A stretch of 64,000 bases of DNA from Collinsella sp. (lineage in GTDB: Bacteria; Actinomycetota; Coriobacteriia; Coriobacteriales; Coriobacteriaceae), in assembly GCA_019413955.1 (NCBI GenBank), contig DXMX01000001.1:40363-104362 (forward strand), given 5' to 3'. Positions 43,267 through 51,442 of the stretch are shown piece by piece. Below the pieces are notes generated by a model, which worked only from the letters and a program-made list of their open reading frames with translations, made no database searches and was not told the DNA's origin. Position numbers and translations under genes: made by a program. Numbering within the stretch: the first letter of the stretch is position 1; every line of letters starts with the position of its first letter.

Positions 43267-43296
43267 AGACAGGGAATGAAAAGAAGGAGGCGGCTT

Positions 43297-43764
43297 ATGT
43301 CTGGTAATAACGAAGCGCTGTTTACGCCTGAGTTGGTGTTTTTTGATTGGGAGTGTGCGACGCCGGATGAGGTGTTCGCGCGGCTTGAGGGCGAGCTTGC
43401 ACCACATGGCTACATTGCATCCGGTTGGCTCGATGCCGTCCGCACGCGCGAGGATGCCTATCCCACGGGTCTCGCTATGCCGGCGGCAAACATTGCCATT
43501 CCGCATACCGATCCGGGGTTTGTGGCCAAGCCCTATATCGCGGTGGTGAAGCCCGCCGCGCCCGTGACATTTAACGCTATGGCTGGCATGGGCGCTCCGG
43601 TGCCGGCGCAGATCGTCATCAATCTGGGCATCGCCGAGCCGGGCGGCCAGGTCGAGGCCCTGCAGGCACTCATGAACATCTTTATGGGCGCCGATGCCGC
43701 AGCCGACGTGCTCGGCCAGACCACGCCCCAGGGCATGGTCGACGCCATCCGCCGCCACTTCTAA
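43297..43764 (+). CDS. PTS system, EIIA component (fructose/galactitol type)
   Basis: 155 residues. The phosphorylated histidine is in the conserved IAIPHTDP motif; the preceding REDAYPTGL fits GatA/fructose EIIA. GEHVLGQ-type C-terminus is replaced by DVLGQTTPQGMVDAIRRHF. The sugar cannot be told; no EIIB or EIIC is nearby, so it works with partners encoded elsewhere. AAGGAGG precedes ATG 43297. Confidence 0.88.
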   Translation: MSGNNEALFTPELVFFDWECATPDEVFARLEGELAPHGYIASGWLDAVRTREDAYPTGLAMPAANIAIPHTDPGFVAKPYIAVVKPAAPVTFNAMAGMGAPVPAQIVINLGIAEPGGQVEALQALMNIFMGADAAADVLGQTTPQGMVDAIRRHF

Positions 43765-43778
43765 GGTGGGGCTGAGTC

Positions 43779-43866
43779 GGCACTTGGGGACTGTCCCTAA
43801 CTGCCGGCTGCCAGAGCTGTCCCCTTTGCACCAAAATGGTGCAGATTAATCTGTCCCCAATGCACC
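43779..43866. repeat. GGGGACAG palindrome cluster (GCACC arms)
   Basis: Three GGGGAC/GTCCC cores in 88 bp: GCACTTGGGGACTGTCCC, CTGTCCCCTTTGCACCAAAA and TCTGTCCCCAATGCACC. The arms GGTGCA/TGCACC form overlapping hairpins. Confidence 0.65.
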
Positions 43867-43934
43867 AAGCGTGCCGCGGGGGCTGCGTTGTGACACAATG
43901 GCGTTTGTTCGATTCGTTATGCGAAAGGCCAACT

Positions 43935-45155
43935 ATGGCAAATAAGAAAAAGAACTCCGAGGCCGCGCCGACGCCCGAGCAGCAGGCCCGCGCTGCCTCC
44001 AGCTCTCGCAAGAAGCAGCGCAAGACGTACGTGTCTAAGACCGTCAAGATCGTTCTGGTGGTCATCGGCGTGCTGGCGATGCTGCTTTCCGTCTCGGCGA
44101 TGGCGTGCTCCGGCCTTATGTCGCAGGCTGAGGACACCTCGGGCTACAAGCTGACCGGCGGTGTTGCTGCCACTATCAACGGCACCAACCTTACCGAGGA
44201 CACCGTGACCAAGCAGATCATGAGCATGCGCACGTCCTACGGCTACACCAAGGATGAGGATTGGGCGCAGTATCTGGTTGACAACGACCTCACGCCCAAG
44301 AAGTACCGCAAGCAACTCATCGACTCCTACACGCAGCAGATTCTGCTTCAACAGGCACAGAAGGAGAACGGCGTGACGGTGTCGGACGAGGAGGTCGAGA
44401 AGGCTTGGAAGGACGCGTGCAAGAGCGCGGGCGGAGCCAAGGCCTTTAAGAAGACCCTCAAGACCTACGGCTATACCGAGGACACCTACAAGGACTCGCT
44501 CAAGGAGAGTCTGGCGCAACAGAAACTCAAGGATGCCGTCGCGCCCACGAGCAAGCCCAAGGACAGCGAGATTGTCGATTACATCAACGAAAATCTGTCC
44601 AGCTACAACGACGCCCGCCGCTCGTCGAACATCCTGATCAAGGTTGATTCCGACGCTTCCGACGAGGACAAGGCTGCCGCCAAGGCCAAGGCGCAGGAGT
44701 GCCTGGACAAGATCAACTCCGGTGAGCTGAGCTTTGAGGACGCCGTTGAGCAGTACTCCGAGGACACCGGTTCCAAGGAGAAGAAGGGCGATGTGGGCTG
44801 GGATAAGCTCACCACCTTTGTCGACAGCTACCAGACGGCGCTCGAGGGACTCAACAAGGGCGACGTGAGCGAAGTCGTCGAGTCGACCTATGGCTACCAC
44901 ATCATCAAGTGCACCGACTACTTCCATGTCGATAATCAGGTTGATGACATCAACCAGGTGCCCAAGGACATCAAAAAGTACGTCTCCAACGTGGTGAAGA
45001 CGCAAGCGGCCAGCACCGCGTACAGCGAGTGGCTGGAGCAGTACAAGAAGGATGCCGACATCACCGTCAACCCCATGCCCAAAGACGTACCCTATAACGT
45101 GAGTCTGAAGGGTGTCACCAAGAGTTCGACCGACGATTCGTCGACGACTGAGTAA
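43935..45155 (+). CDS. PpiC/SurA-type peptidyl-prolyl isomerase (PrsA-like foldase)
   Basis: 406 residues. A lysine-rich cytosolic start and one hydrophobic segment (about 36-56, VKIVLVVIGVLAMLLSVSAMA) anchor or export it. A SurA_N-like chaperone region follows (about 70-225). The parvulin domain (about 225-335) has SSNILIKVDSD...AQECLDKINSGELSFEDAVEQYSEDTGSKEKKGDVGW and YGYHIIKCTD. It assists folding of secreted proteins. The lipobox is not convincing (AMAC). Start ATG 43935 follows GAAAGG; the open frame continues upstream through the repeat. Confidence 0.92.
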   Translation: MANKKKNSEAAPTPEQQARAASSSRKKQRKTYVSKTVKIVLVVIGVLAMLLSVSAMACSGLMSQAEDTSGYKLTGGVAATINGTNLTEDTVTKQIMSMRTSYGYTKDEDWAQYLVDNDLTPKKYRKQLIDSYTQQILLQQAQKENGVTVSDEEVEKAWKDACKSAGGAKAFKKTLKTYGYTEDTYKDSLKESLAQQKLKDAVAPTSKPKDSEIVDYINENLSSYNDARRSSNILIKVDSDASDEDKAAAKAKAQECLDKINSGELSFEDAVEQYSEDTGSKEKKGDVGWDKLTTFVDSYQTALEGLNKGDVSEVVESTYGYHIIKCTDYFHVDNQVDDINQVPKDIKKYVSNVVKTQAASTAYSEWLEQYKKDADITVNPMPKDVPYNVSLKGVTKSSTDDSSTTE

Positions 45156-45209
45156 TCATGGGGCGGTGCTCGCGCGAGTGCCGCCCACACTATTGAGGAG
45201 GATTTGCAG

Positions 45210-45653
45210 ATGACCAACGAAGAGCTGCAGAAGGAAATGATTGCGGCCATGAAGGCCAAGGACAAGGTTCGCCTGTCCATCATTCGCCAGGTTAAGGCCG
45301 AGGTGAAGAATATCGAGGTCAATGAGCGCCGCGATGTGACCGAGGAAGACGTCAACAGCATGATCAAGCGTCTGATCAAGCAGACGAGCGAGACGCTGGA
45401 GATGTCCATCAAGGCCGGCACCGACCAGGAGCGTACCGACAACCTGACCGAGCAGGTCAAGATTCTGGAGAGCCTGCTGCCCGCGCAGGTTTCGGGCGAG
45501 GAGCTCGAGGCCCTGATCGAGCAGGTTATCGCCGAGCTGGGCGCCACGTCCAAGAAGCAGATGGGCCAGGTTATGGGCGCACTCGGCAAGGCCACCGGTG
45601 GCAACTTCGATAAGCCGGCCGCGGCAAAGATCGTCGGAGCCAAACTCGCGTAG
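45210..45653 (+). CDS. GatB/YqeY domain-containing protein
   Basis: 147 residues. KEMIAAMKAKDKVRLSIIRQVKAEVKNIEVNER, LPAQVSGEELEALIEQVI and KQMGQVMGALGKATGGNFDKPAAAKIV span the YqeY fold, related to the tRNA-binding tail of GatB. The role is unknown. GAGGAGG precedes ATG 45210. It is likely transcribed with the foldase 54 nt upstream. Confidence 0.93.
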   Translation: MTNEELQKEMIAAMKAKDKVRLSIIRQVKAEVKNIEVNERRDVTEEDVNSMIKRLIKQTSETLEMSIKAGTDQERTDNLTEQVKILESLLPAQVSGEELEALIEQVIAELGATSKKQMGQVMGALGKATGGNFDKPAAAKIVGAKLA

Positions 45654-45683
45654 GGGCCGAGCGGTACATAGTTGATGTTTAGG

Positions 45684-45715
45684 GGGGCGTGGCCGTCATG
45701 GTCGCGCCCCTTTTT
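45684..45715 (+). terminator. Terminator after yqeY
   Basis: GGGGCG(T)GGCC / GGTCGCGCCCC stem with a tail of TTTTT. Confidence 0.7.
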
Positions 45716-45723
45716 GCTGGGCT

Positions 45724-45834
45724 GGGCACTCATTGGGGACAGGCTTAAATGAGTGCCCGGGCTACGCTCATTGGGGACGGGCTTAAATGAGTGCCCAATG
45801 AGCAGGTACTCATTTAAGTCTGTCCCCAATGAGT
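45724..45834. repeat. Three GGGGACAG palindromes (CACTCATT arms)
   Basis: CACTCATTGGGGACAGGCTTAAATGAGTG at 45727, CTCATTGGGGACGGGCTTAAATGAGTG at 45768, and the inverse ACTCATTTAAGTCTGTCCCCAATGAGT at 45809. Each is a hairpin; two point one way and one the other. Confidence 0.8.
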
Positions 45835-45939
45835 GGGTGGAAGATTGCGGGTTCTTTACGGGGATGTAGTGTGGGCTGCGGAAACGTGGTTCTTTCCGTA
45901 CAATAGTTCAACTCGTGTAAACGCAGGGAAGGGACATCC

Positions 45940-46671
45940 ATGGCAGACATGATCGAGATCAAGCATCTCAACAAGTACTTTGGCGACCTGCATGTGCTCA
46001 AAGATATCAACCTCACCGTCAAGCGCGGCGAGAAGCTCGTAATGATCGGGCCTTCCGGTTCGGGTAAGTCGACACTCATCCGTTGCGTCGATTATCTGGA
46101 GGAGCCCACGTCGGGCGAAGTCATCATCGACGGAACGCCGCTCACCAAAAAGAATCACCTGGAGATGGCTCGCAAGTATAGTTCCATGGTGTTCCAGCAG
46201 TTCAACCTGTATCCCAACATGACGGTGCTGGGCAACCTGACACTCGCGCCCATCAAGCTGCAAAAGAAGAGCAAGGAGGAGGCGACCGAGATCGCCATCG
46301 CCGCACTCAAGCGCGTCGGCATGGCGCATAAGGCCGGCGAGTATCCGCAGAATCTCTCGGGTGGTCAGCAGCAGCGCATCGCCATCGCCCGCGCCCTGTG
46401 TACCAAGCAGCCCATCATCCTGTTTGACGAGCCGACTTCGGCGCTCGATCCCGAGATGGTCCAGGAGGTTCTGGACGTTATGATTGAGCTCGCGCAGGAG
46501 GACATCACCATGATCTGCGTGACGCACGAGATGGGCTTTGCGCGCCAGGTGGCCGACCGCGTCATCTTTATGGAGGACGGCCGCATCCTGGAGGAGGGCA
46601 CGCCCGAGCACTTCTTCGATAACCCCGAGAACCCGCGCTGCCGCGAGTTCCTGTCCAAGATTCTGCACTAG
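45940..46671 (+). CDS. Polar amino acid ABC transporter, ATP-binding protein
   Basis: 243 residues, the GlnQ/HisP type. Walker [15 protein letters not shown]-loop VFQQFNLYP, signature [13 protein letters not shown], Walker [13 protein letters not shown] and [10 protein letters not shown] are all intact. It powers uptake with the binding protein and two permeases encoded next. The spacing to the next start is 8 nt. The GlnQ-type [18 protein letters not shown] is conserved. Substrate specificity cannot be told from the ATPase. Confidence 0.95.
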   Translation: MADMIEIKHLNKYFGDLHVLKDINLTVKRGEKLVMIGPSGSGKSTLIRCVDYLEEPTSGEVIIDGTPLTKKNHLEMARKYSSMVFQQFNLYPNMTVLGNLTLAPIKLQKKSKEEATEIAIAALKRVGMAHKAGEYPQNLSGGQQQRIAIARALCTKQPIILFDEPTSALDPEMVQEVLDVMIELAQEDITMICVTHEMGFARQVADRVIFMEDGRILEEGTPEHFFDNPENPRCREFLSKILH

Positions 46672-46679
46672 GCGCGGTG

Positions 46680-47555
46680 ATGGACATGACGGATATGACG
46701 AGGGCGGCTGTATCGCGCCGTCACTTTTTGCAGCTGGCTGGCGCCGGCATGCTTGCGCTGACGGGGACCGCGCTTGCCGGTTGCGGCAACTCCACCAGCG
46801 GCGAGGGTTCCGACAAGGGATCCAAGCTTGCGGCCATTAAGTCGCGTGGCCATCTGAATGCCGGCGTTAAGAAAGACGTTCCCGGCTACGGCTATTACGA
46901 CACCGCCAAGGGTCGCTTTGAGGGCATGGAAGTCGATTTGTGCTACCAGATCGCCGCTGCCGTCTTTGGCGTGAGCTACAAGGAGGCCCGCGCCCAGGAG
47001 CTTGTCGAGTTTACCGACGTAACGCCCAAGACGCGCGGCCCGCTGATCGATAACGGCCAACTCGACGTGGTCGCGGCGACCTACACCATCACCGACGAGC
47101 GCAAGAAGAGCTGGGATTTCTCGACGCCGTACCGCACCGACTACGTGGGACTCATGGTCAAGAAGCGTTCGGGCTTTACCTCGATTGAGAACTTGGACGG
47201 CAAGGTCATTGGTGTGAGCCAGGGTGCCACCACGCAGGGCCTGATCGAGCAGATGATCAAGGACAACGGCTTTAGCTGCAAGCCCGAGTTTAGGGCCTTT
47301 AGCGGCTACCCCATCATCAAGAGCTCGCTCGACGCCGGCAATATCGACGTCTTTGCCATGGATCGCTCCACGCTGGCCGGTTACATGAACGAGACCGTTG
47401 AGCTGCTGCAGCCCGAGGTCAAGTTTGGCGAGCAGGGCTACGGCGTGGCGACCAAGAAGGGCTGCGACCTTTCGGCCGTGGTCGATCAGGTGATTTGCGA
47501 TCGCCTGGCCGATGGCTGGCTCGACCAAGAGGTCAAGACCTGGGGCCTTGTATAG
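46680..47555 (+). CDS. Amino acid ABC transporter, substrate-binding lipoprotein
   Basis: 291 residues. The N-terminus has SRRHFLQLAGAGMLALTGTALAGC, a twin-arginine-like export signal ending in a lipobox (LAGC). The mature part is a type 3 solute-binding fold: GVKKDVPGYGYYDTAKGRFEGMEVDLCYQIA, DVVAATYTITDERKKSWDFSTPY, and VSQGATTQGLI. It captures a polar amino acid. ATG 46680 was chosen; GTG 46677 just before it and ATG 46695 are alternatives and the ribosome binding site is weak, so translation may be coupled to the ATPase gene. Confidence 0.92.
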   Translation: MDMTDMTRAAVSRRHFLQLAGAGMLALTGTALAGCGNSTSGEGSDKGSKLAAIKSRGHLNAGVKKDVPGYGYYDTAKGRFEGMEVDLCYQIAAAVFGVSYKEARAQELVEFTDVTPKTRGPLIDNGQLDVVAATYTITDERKKSWDFSTPYRTDYVGLMVKKRSGFTSIENLDGKVIGVSQGATTQGLIEQMIKDNGFSCKPEFRAFSGYPIIKSSLDAGNIDVFAMDRSTLAGYMNETVELLQPEVKFGEQGYGVATKKGCDLSAVVDQVICDRLADGWLDQEVKTWGLV

Positions 47556-47580
47556 GCGCATCGTCCAAGGAAGGAATCAA

Positions 47581-48327
47581 ATGCTCGAAGGATTATTTGA
47601 CGCCGACCGTTGGTCGACGACATTTCAAAGCATGGGGCCCTTCTGGGAGGGCTTTGGTGTGACGCTACAGGTGGTCGTTGCCGGTCTGCTGCTGTCGCTG
47701 GTACTGGGCACGCTGCTGGGTGTGTTCTCTACCACCCGTTCGCGCGTGCTGCGCGCCATAAGCCGCGTGTACGTGGAGTTTTACCAGAACACCCCGTTGC
47801 CCGTGCAGGTGCTCTTTATGTACATGGCTGGTCCGCAGTTTTTGCAGGCCATAACCGGTGCCGACCAGCCGGTGCGCATCGCGCCGTTCGTGCTGGGCTT
47901 CTTGGGCGTGGGCCTGTATCACGCGGCCTACATCTCGGAGGTCATCCGCACCGGTATCGAGGCGGTTCCGCGCGGTCAGATGGAGGCGGCGCAGAGCCAG
48001 GGCTTCACCCGTGCGCAGGCATACTGGTACATCGTGCTGCCCCAGACGTTCAAGATCATTCTGCCGCCGCTGTGTAACCAGGCACTCAACCTAGTCAAGA
48101 ACACGTCGGTGCTGGCGCTTGTGGCCGGCGGCGACCTTATGTACCGTTCAGACAACTTTGTGAGCCTGTACGGTTACCTGCAGGGATACATCGTCTGCTG
48201 CCTTATGTACTTCATCATCTGCTTTCCGCTCGCCATGCTGGTGCAGTGGCTCGAGCGCCGCTCCAAGGAGCGTCCGCGCGGCGTGAGCCTCGCCGAGCTG
48301 GGGCTCGACAACGTAGAGGAGGCCTAG
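47581..48327 (+). CDS. Amino acid ABC transporter, permease
   Basis: 248 residues, about five membrane helices. FWEGFGVTLQVVVAG is the HisM/HisQ start; the EAA loop contains GIEAVPRGQMEAAQSQGFTRAQA...LPQ and the C-terminal NTSVLALVAGGDLMYRS. AAGGAA precedes ATG 47581. The second permease starts 3 nt after its stop, so the two form the heterodimeric channel. Confidence 0.95.
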   Translation: MLEGLFDADRWSTTFQSMGPFWEGFGVTLQVVVAGLLLSLVLGTLLGVFSTTRSRVLRAISRVYVEFYQNTPLPVQVLFMYMAGPQFLQAITGADQPVRIAPFVLGFLGVGLYHAAYISEVIRTGIEAVPRGQMEAAQSQGFTRAQAYWYIVLPQTFKIILPPLCNQALNLVKNTSVLALVAGGDLMYRSDNFVSLYGYLQGYIVCCLMYFIICFPLAMLVQWLERRSKERPRGVSLAELGLDNVEEA

Positions 48328-48330
48328 CGC

Positions 48331-48969
48331 ATGGAAATCTTCAACGCGACCAACCTGCTCTACATTTGGGGCGGCTTTGTTAAGACGATCGAGATCTCGG
48401 CGCTGTCGATCTTTTTCTCGCTCATGTTTGGCACGGTGCTGGCGCTCGTTAAGAGCTATGCGCCCCGCCCATTCCGTATTTTGGTGAGCGCCTATATCGA
48501 GCTGTTCCGCTGCACGCCGAACCTGCTGTGGATCCTGTTTATCTACTTTACGGTGCAGGGTTTGGACATTGTGATTTCGACCATCGCCTTTACGCTGTTT
48601 ACCAGCGCCGTTATGGCCGAGATTGTGCGCGGCGGTCTCAACTCGATTCCGCGCGGCCAGTTTGAGGCAGCGCAGAGCCAGGGTTTTGGCTTCTTTGCCA
48701 CCATGCGCTACATCATTCTGCCGCAGACGTTTAAGACGATCATTCCGGCGCTGTTTAGCCAGTGCACGACCGTCATCAAGGACAGCTCGTATCTTTCGGG
48801 TATTAACGTGGCCGAGCTCATGTACACGGCAAACGTCGTGATGGCCCATGCGATCGACCTGTCGCAGGTGCTTATGCTCTACGGCCTGGTGTTTGCGATG
48901 TACTTTGTGCTCAACTTTGGTATCTCGCTGCTGGTGAGGGCGTATCAACGCCGTATTGTGGCCGCATAG
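48331..48969 (+). CDS. Amino acid ABC transporter, second permease
   Basis: 212 residues. TNLLYIWGGFVKTIEISALSIF, the EAA loop GLNSIPRGQFEAAQSQGFG and DSSYLSGINVAELMY match the polar amino acid permease family. It completes the four-gene importer. The long dyad at 48976-49068 follows. Confidence 0.95.
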   Translation: MEIFNATNLLYIWGGFVKTIEISALSIFFSLMFGTVLALVKSYAPRPFRILVSAYIELFRCTPNLLWILFIYFTVQGLDIVISTIAFTLFTSAVMAEIVRGGLNSIPRGQFEAAQSQGFGFFATMRYIILPQTFKTIIPALFSQCTTVIKDSSYLSGINVAELMYTANVVMAHAIDLSQVLMLYGLVFAMYFVLNFGISLLVRAYQRRIVAA

Positions 48970-48975
48970 TCCTGC

Positions 48976-49068
48976 TTCCCCAAGCACGGCACCTTGCCCC
49001 TCAATCGTCGCTTGCGTACATTTAGTACGCGGCGCTCCTCTTTCGGGGCAATCTGCCGCACTTGGGAA
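48976..49068 (+). terminator. Long imperfect dyad after the amino acid ABC operon
   Basis: An outer stem TTCCCCAAGCACGGCACCTTGCCCC pairs with its near-complement at 49045-49068 (two short bulges), and an inner hairpin GCGTAC/GTACGC lies at 49014-49030. No T-run follows. It could be a terminator or a structured transcript end. Confidence 0.5.
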
Positions 49069-49140
49069 ACCGGGACGGTCGTAAGTGACAAAATGGGAAT
49101 CAGGAATCGCCTATTTCTCATTTGTTAGAAAGGAATCGCG

Positions 49141-49764
49141 ATGAGCGATCTGGAGAATAAGAAGAATCCTGTGGTCATTACCATCGCGCGCGACTTTGGC
49201 GCCGAGGGCCACGAGATTGGTCGCATGCTTGCCGACGAGTTGGGGATTCCGCTGTACGATAACGAGCTGCTGGTACGTGCGTCGCTGCGCGCGGGCGAGT
49301 CACTCGACAAGATGGCCGCTTACGACGAACGCCTGGCCGTGGAGAACATGGCGTTTCTGCCCGACCGCTACGATGCGCGTTCGTACTCGGACAAGTTGTT
49401 CCAAAAGATGAGCCAGGTGATCTTGGACCTGGGCGAGACCGAGAGCTGCATTATCGAGGGTCGTCTGTCCGATTATCTGCTGCGCAACAATCCCAACCAC
49501 ATCGCCGTGCTGGTGACCGCTCCTTTTGAGGACCGCGTCGAGATCGTGCGCAAGAAGCGTGGCCTCAACAAAAAGAAGGGCGCCAAGCTGGTCAAGCAGC
49601 AGCAGAAGGCACGCGAGGCATTTTACAAGCGCTACAGCGCCGGCAAGTGGAAGATGACGAGCGGTAAAGACATCGTCGTCAACCGCGCCAAGCTGGGCCG
49701 CGAAGGCTGCAAAGACGTTATCGCCGCTGCCTACCGCTACAAAGTCGCCCAGCTCGAAGGCTAG
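49141..49764 (+). CDS. Cytidylate-kinase-like family protein
   Basis: 207 residues. VVITIARDFGAEGHEIGRMLADELGIPLYDNELL is the P-loop-type start of the cytidylate kinase-like (AAK-related) family; the classical GxxGxGKS loop is modified to ARDFGAEGHEIG. A lysine-rich region (KKRGLNKKKGAKLVKQQQKAREAF) forms the lid. The reaction is not established. AAAGGA precedes ATG 49141. Confidence 0.85.
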   Translation: MSDLENKKNPVVITIARDFGAEGHEIGRMLADELGIPLYDNELLVRASLRAGESLDKMAAYDERLAVENMAFLPDRYDARSYSDKLFQKMSQVILDLGETESCIIEGRLSDYLLRNNPNHIAVLVTAPFEDRVEIVRKKRGLNKKKGAKLVKQQQKAREAFYKRYSAGKWKMTSGKDIVVNRAKLGREGCKDVIAAAYRYKVAQLEG

Positions 49765-49770
49765 CCGACC

Positions 49771-49811
49771 AAACCCCCACAAAGGGGACAGGCACCTTTG
49801 TGGGGGTTTTG
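49771..49811. repeat. GGGGACAGG palindrome (CCACAAAGG arms)
   Basis: AAACCCCCACAAAGG...CCTTTGTGGGGGTTTT pairs almost perfectly around GGACAGGCA. Its T/A-rich ends and position between convergent genes also let it act as a bidirectional terminator. Confidence 0.8.
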
Positions 49812-49813
49812 TT

Positions 49814-51216
49814 TTAGGCCGAGGGAAAGGCCTTGGTGAGACCGGCGCGCGTCTGCGTGTCGGTCTTTTGGTAGATAGAGCTCAGGTGGCGCTGCACCAT
49901 ACGCATCGAGATGCCGAGCTCCTCGGCGATCTGCTTGAGCGGGCGTTCGTCTTGGGTTACAGCCATGAGCACGTCGACTTCGCGCGGGGTGAGAGCGTGA
50001 TCGGTGATGAAGACCTGACGCTGCTCCTCGATACTCGGTGCTGCCAGCGCCTCCTCGGCAAGCTGTTGATGTTCGCGCTCCTGCTCGGTTTGGGGCAGGC
50101 GGAATAGGCCCGCGGCAACGAATGCTGCGCAGGCGGCGACGAGAAGCACGACCGCGCCAATCATGATGAGGGCGACGTTGCCAGAGGTCACAAGCACAAG
50201 CGAGACGCCCGACGTGGTGAACGCACACACGTTATTGGCCGCACGGCCCATGCCGGCCCAAAGAGCGGGCGCGTGCATACGCGGTGCCAGCTGTGTAAAG
50301 GTGGCGGTAAAGAACGTGACAAAAAAGCCCGAGCTCAGGTAAAAGACGACAAGGCCCAGGTTGGGATCAGCGCCGGCCTCCACGGCCAGGATGGAAATGG
50401 TCGAGAGTACGGCGATGCCGAGCATGACAAGTCCCATGTAGCGACGCTCGGCAAGATCAAAGACGATGCCGGCGGCCAGGCCGCTCGCTGCCAAAAAGAG
50501 GCGCGGCCAGGTCTGCACGGCGATGGTGCCGTGGGCGTTGGAGAACGTGACCACGTTATCAAGAGTAGAGAACAGGCAGGCGAGAATCATGACGAGCACG
50601 ATGCTCCAACATGCCTGCTTGGCGAGGGCGTGCGATGGCTCAACAAGGGGATTGATGGTGGGGCTGGAGCTCTCAGCAGCCTTTTGGGGAACGACACTGA
50701 GGGCGGAGATGGCGATAGTCGCTGCGCCAAGGACGATGAGCTCTGCGATACCGCCGCAATTGAGCAGGTTGATGGCGAACTGCATCAGGATGCCCGCGGC
50801 ATAGGCTGCTCCCGCACCGGTGGCGAGCTTGGGATCGTCTTGGAATGTCGTTGCGAAGGCATGGTGCGTCGCGCCGCCCAGTAGGCCGAGTCCGAGGAAT
50901 GCGAGGCATCCCAGAATCTCGAGCGCAAGCGGGTTCGTGGGGGACTGAATCTGAGTCAACCCCAAGATGGCGATGGGGACGGCGGCGCTGACGACTGCCT
51001 GAGGCCGGCCTTTGCGCTGTGCGAGCCCGAGCAACGGCGCATATCCGATAAAGCCGAGCACGCTCGACCTAGAATAAAGCCCTGCGCGATTACAACGCGT
51101 TCGGCACCGGCGAGCAGCCCGACGTTGACGTCGAAGCGAAACTCGGCGGCAAGGAAGGCGAAGGTGAAGAGCGCAAGTGCCAGAAGCGCGTTGATTTTAG
51201 GCTTACTCAGGTTCAA
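49814..51216 (-). pseudogene. LuxR-family regulator with MFS-like membrane domain, frameshifted
   Basis: The frame from 51216 reads MNLSKPKINALLALALFTFAF, then about 50 residues of the membrane domain. Near 51069 the reading frame shifts. The rest (SVLGFIGYAPLLGLAQRKGR...) continues in another frame to 49814. The membrane part has about 11 helices; the C-terminus is a LuxR HTH with TPREVDVLMAVTQDERPLKQIAEELGISMRMVQRHLSSIYQK. One base is missing relative to a continuous frame. Such proteins are common in Coriobacteriia and may sense membrane-side signals. A fresh frameshift or a sequencing error are both possible; otherwise the gene would be intact at about 467 residues. Confidence 0.75.
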
Positions 51217-51380
51217 GAACGGTCCTTTGGGTGGACGAATAATCGTGTCCTCGATTGTAGCGTTCCCGGGACGAGTGTGGCGATGGCGAAATCATATTGA
51301 ATTAAACCGCAGGTAGAGGCCTAGGTTCACATCTACAAACCTAGGCATACGGAGTCATTTGGCACATCTTGGTGGTACAG

Positions 51381-51417
51381 GACCACCACAAAGGGGACAG
51401 ACACCTTTGTGGTGGTA
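51381..51417. repeat. GGGGACAG palindrome (CCACCACAAAGG arms)
   Basis: GACCACCACAAAGG / CCTTTGTGGTGGT around GGACAGACA, 26 bp before the surface protein gene. Confidence 0.8.
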
Positions 51418-51442
51418 TGTCCCTACGACCAAGGAGGCCGTT

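Noticed and set aside
49771..49811. IS or transposon end
   Set aside because: No transposase gene or paired end nearby; it fits the dispersed GGGGACAG palindrome family and acts as a terminator.
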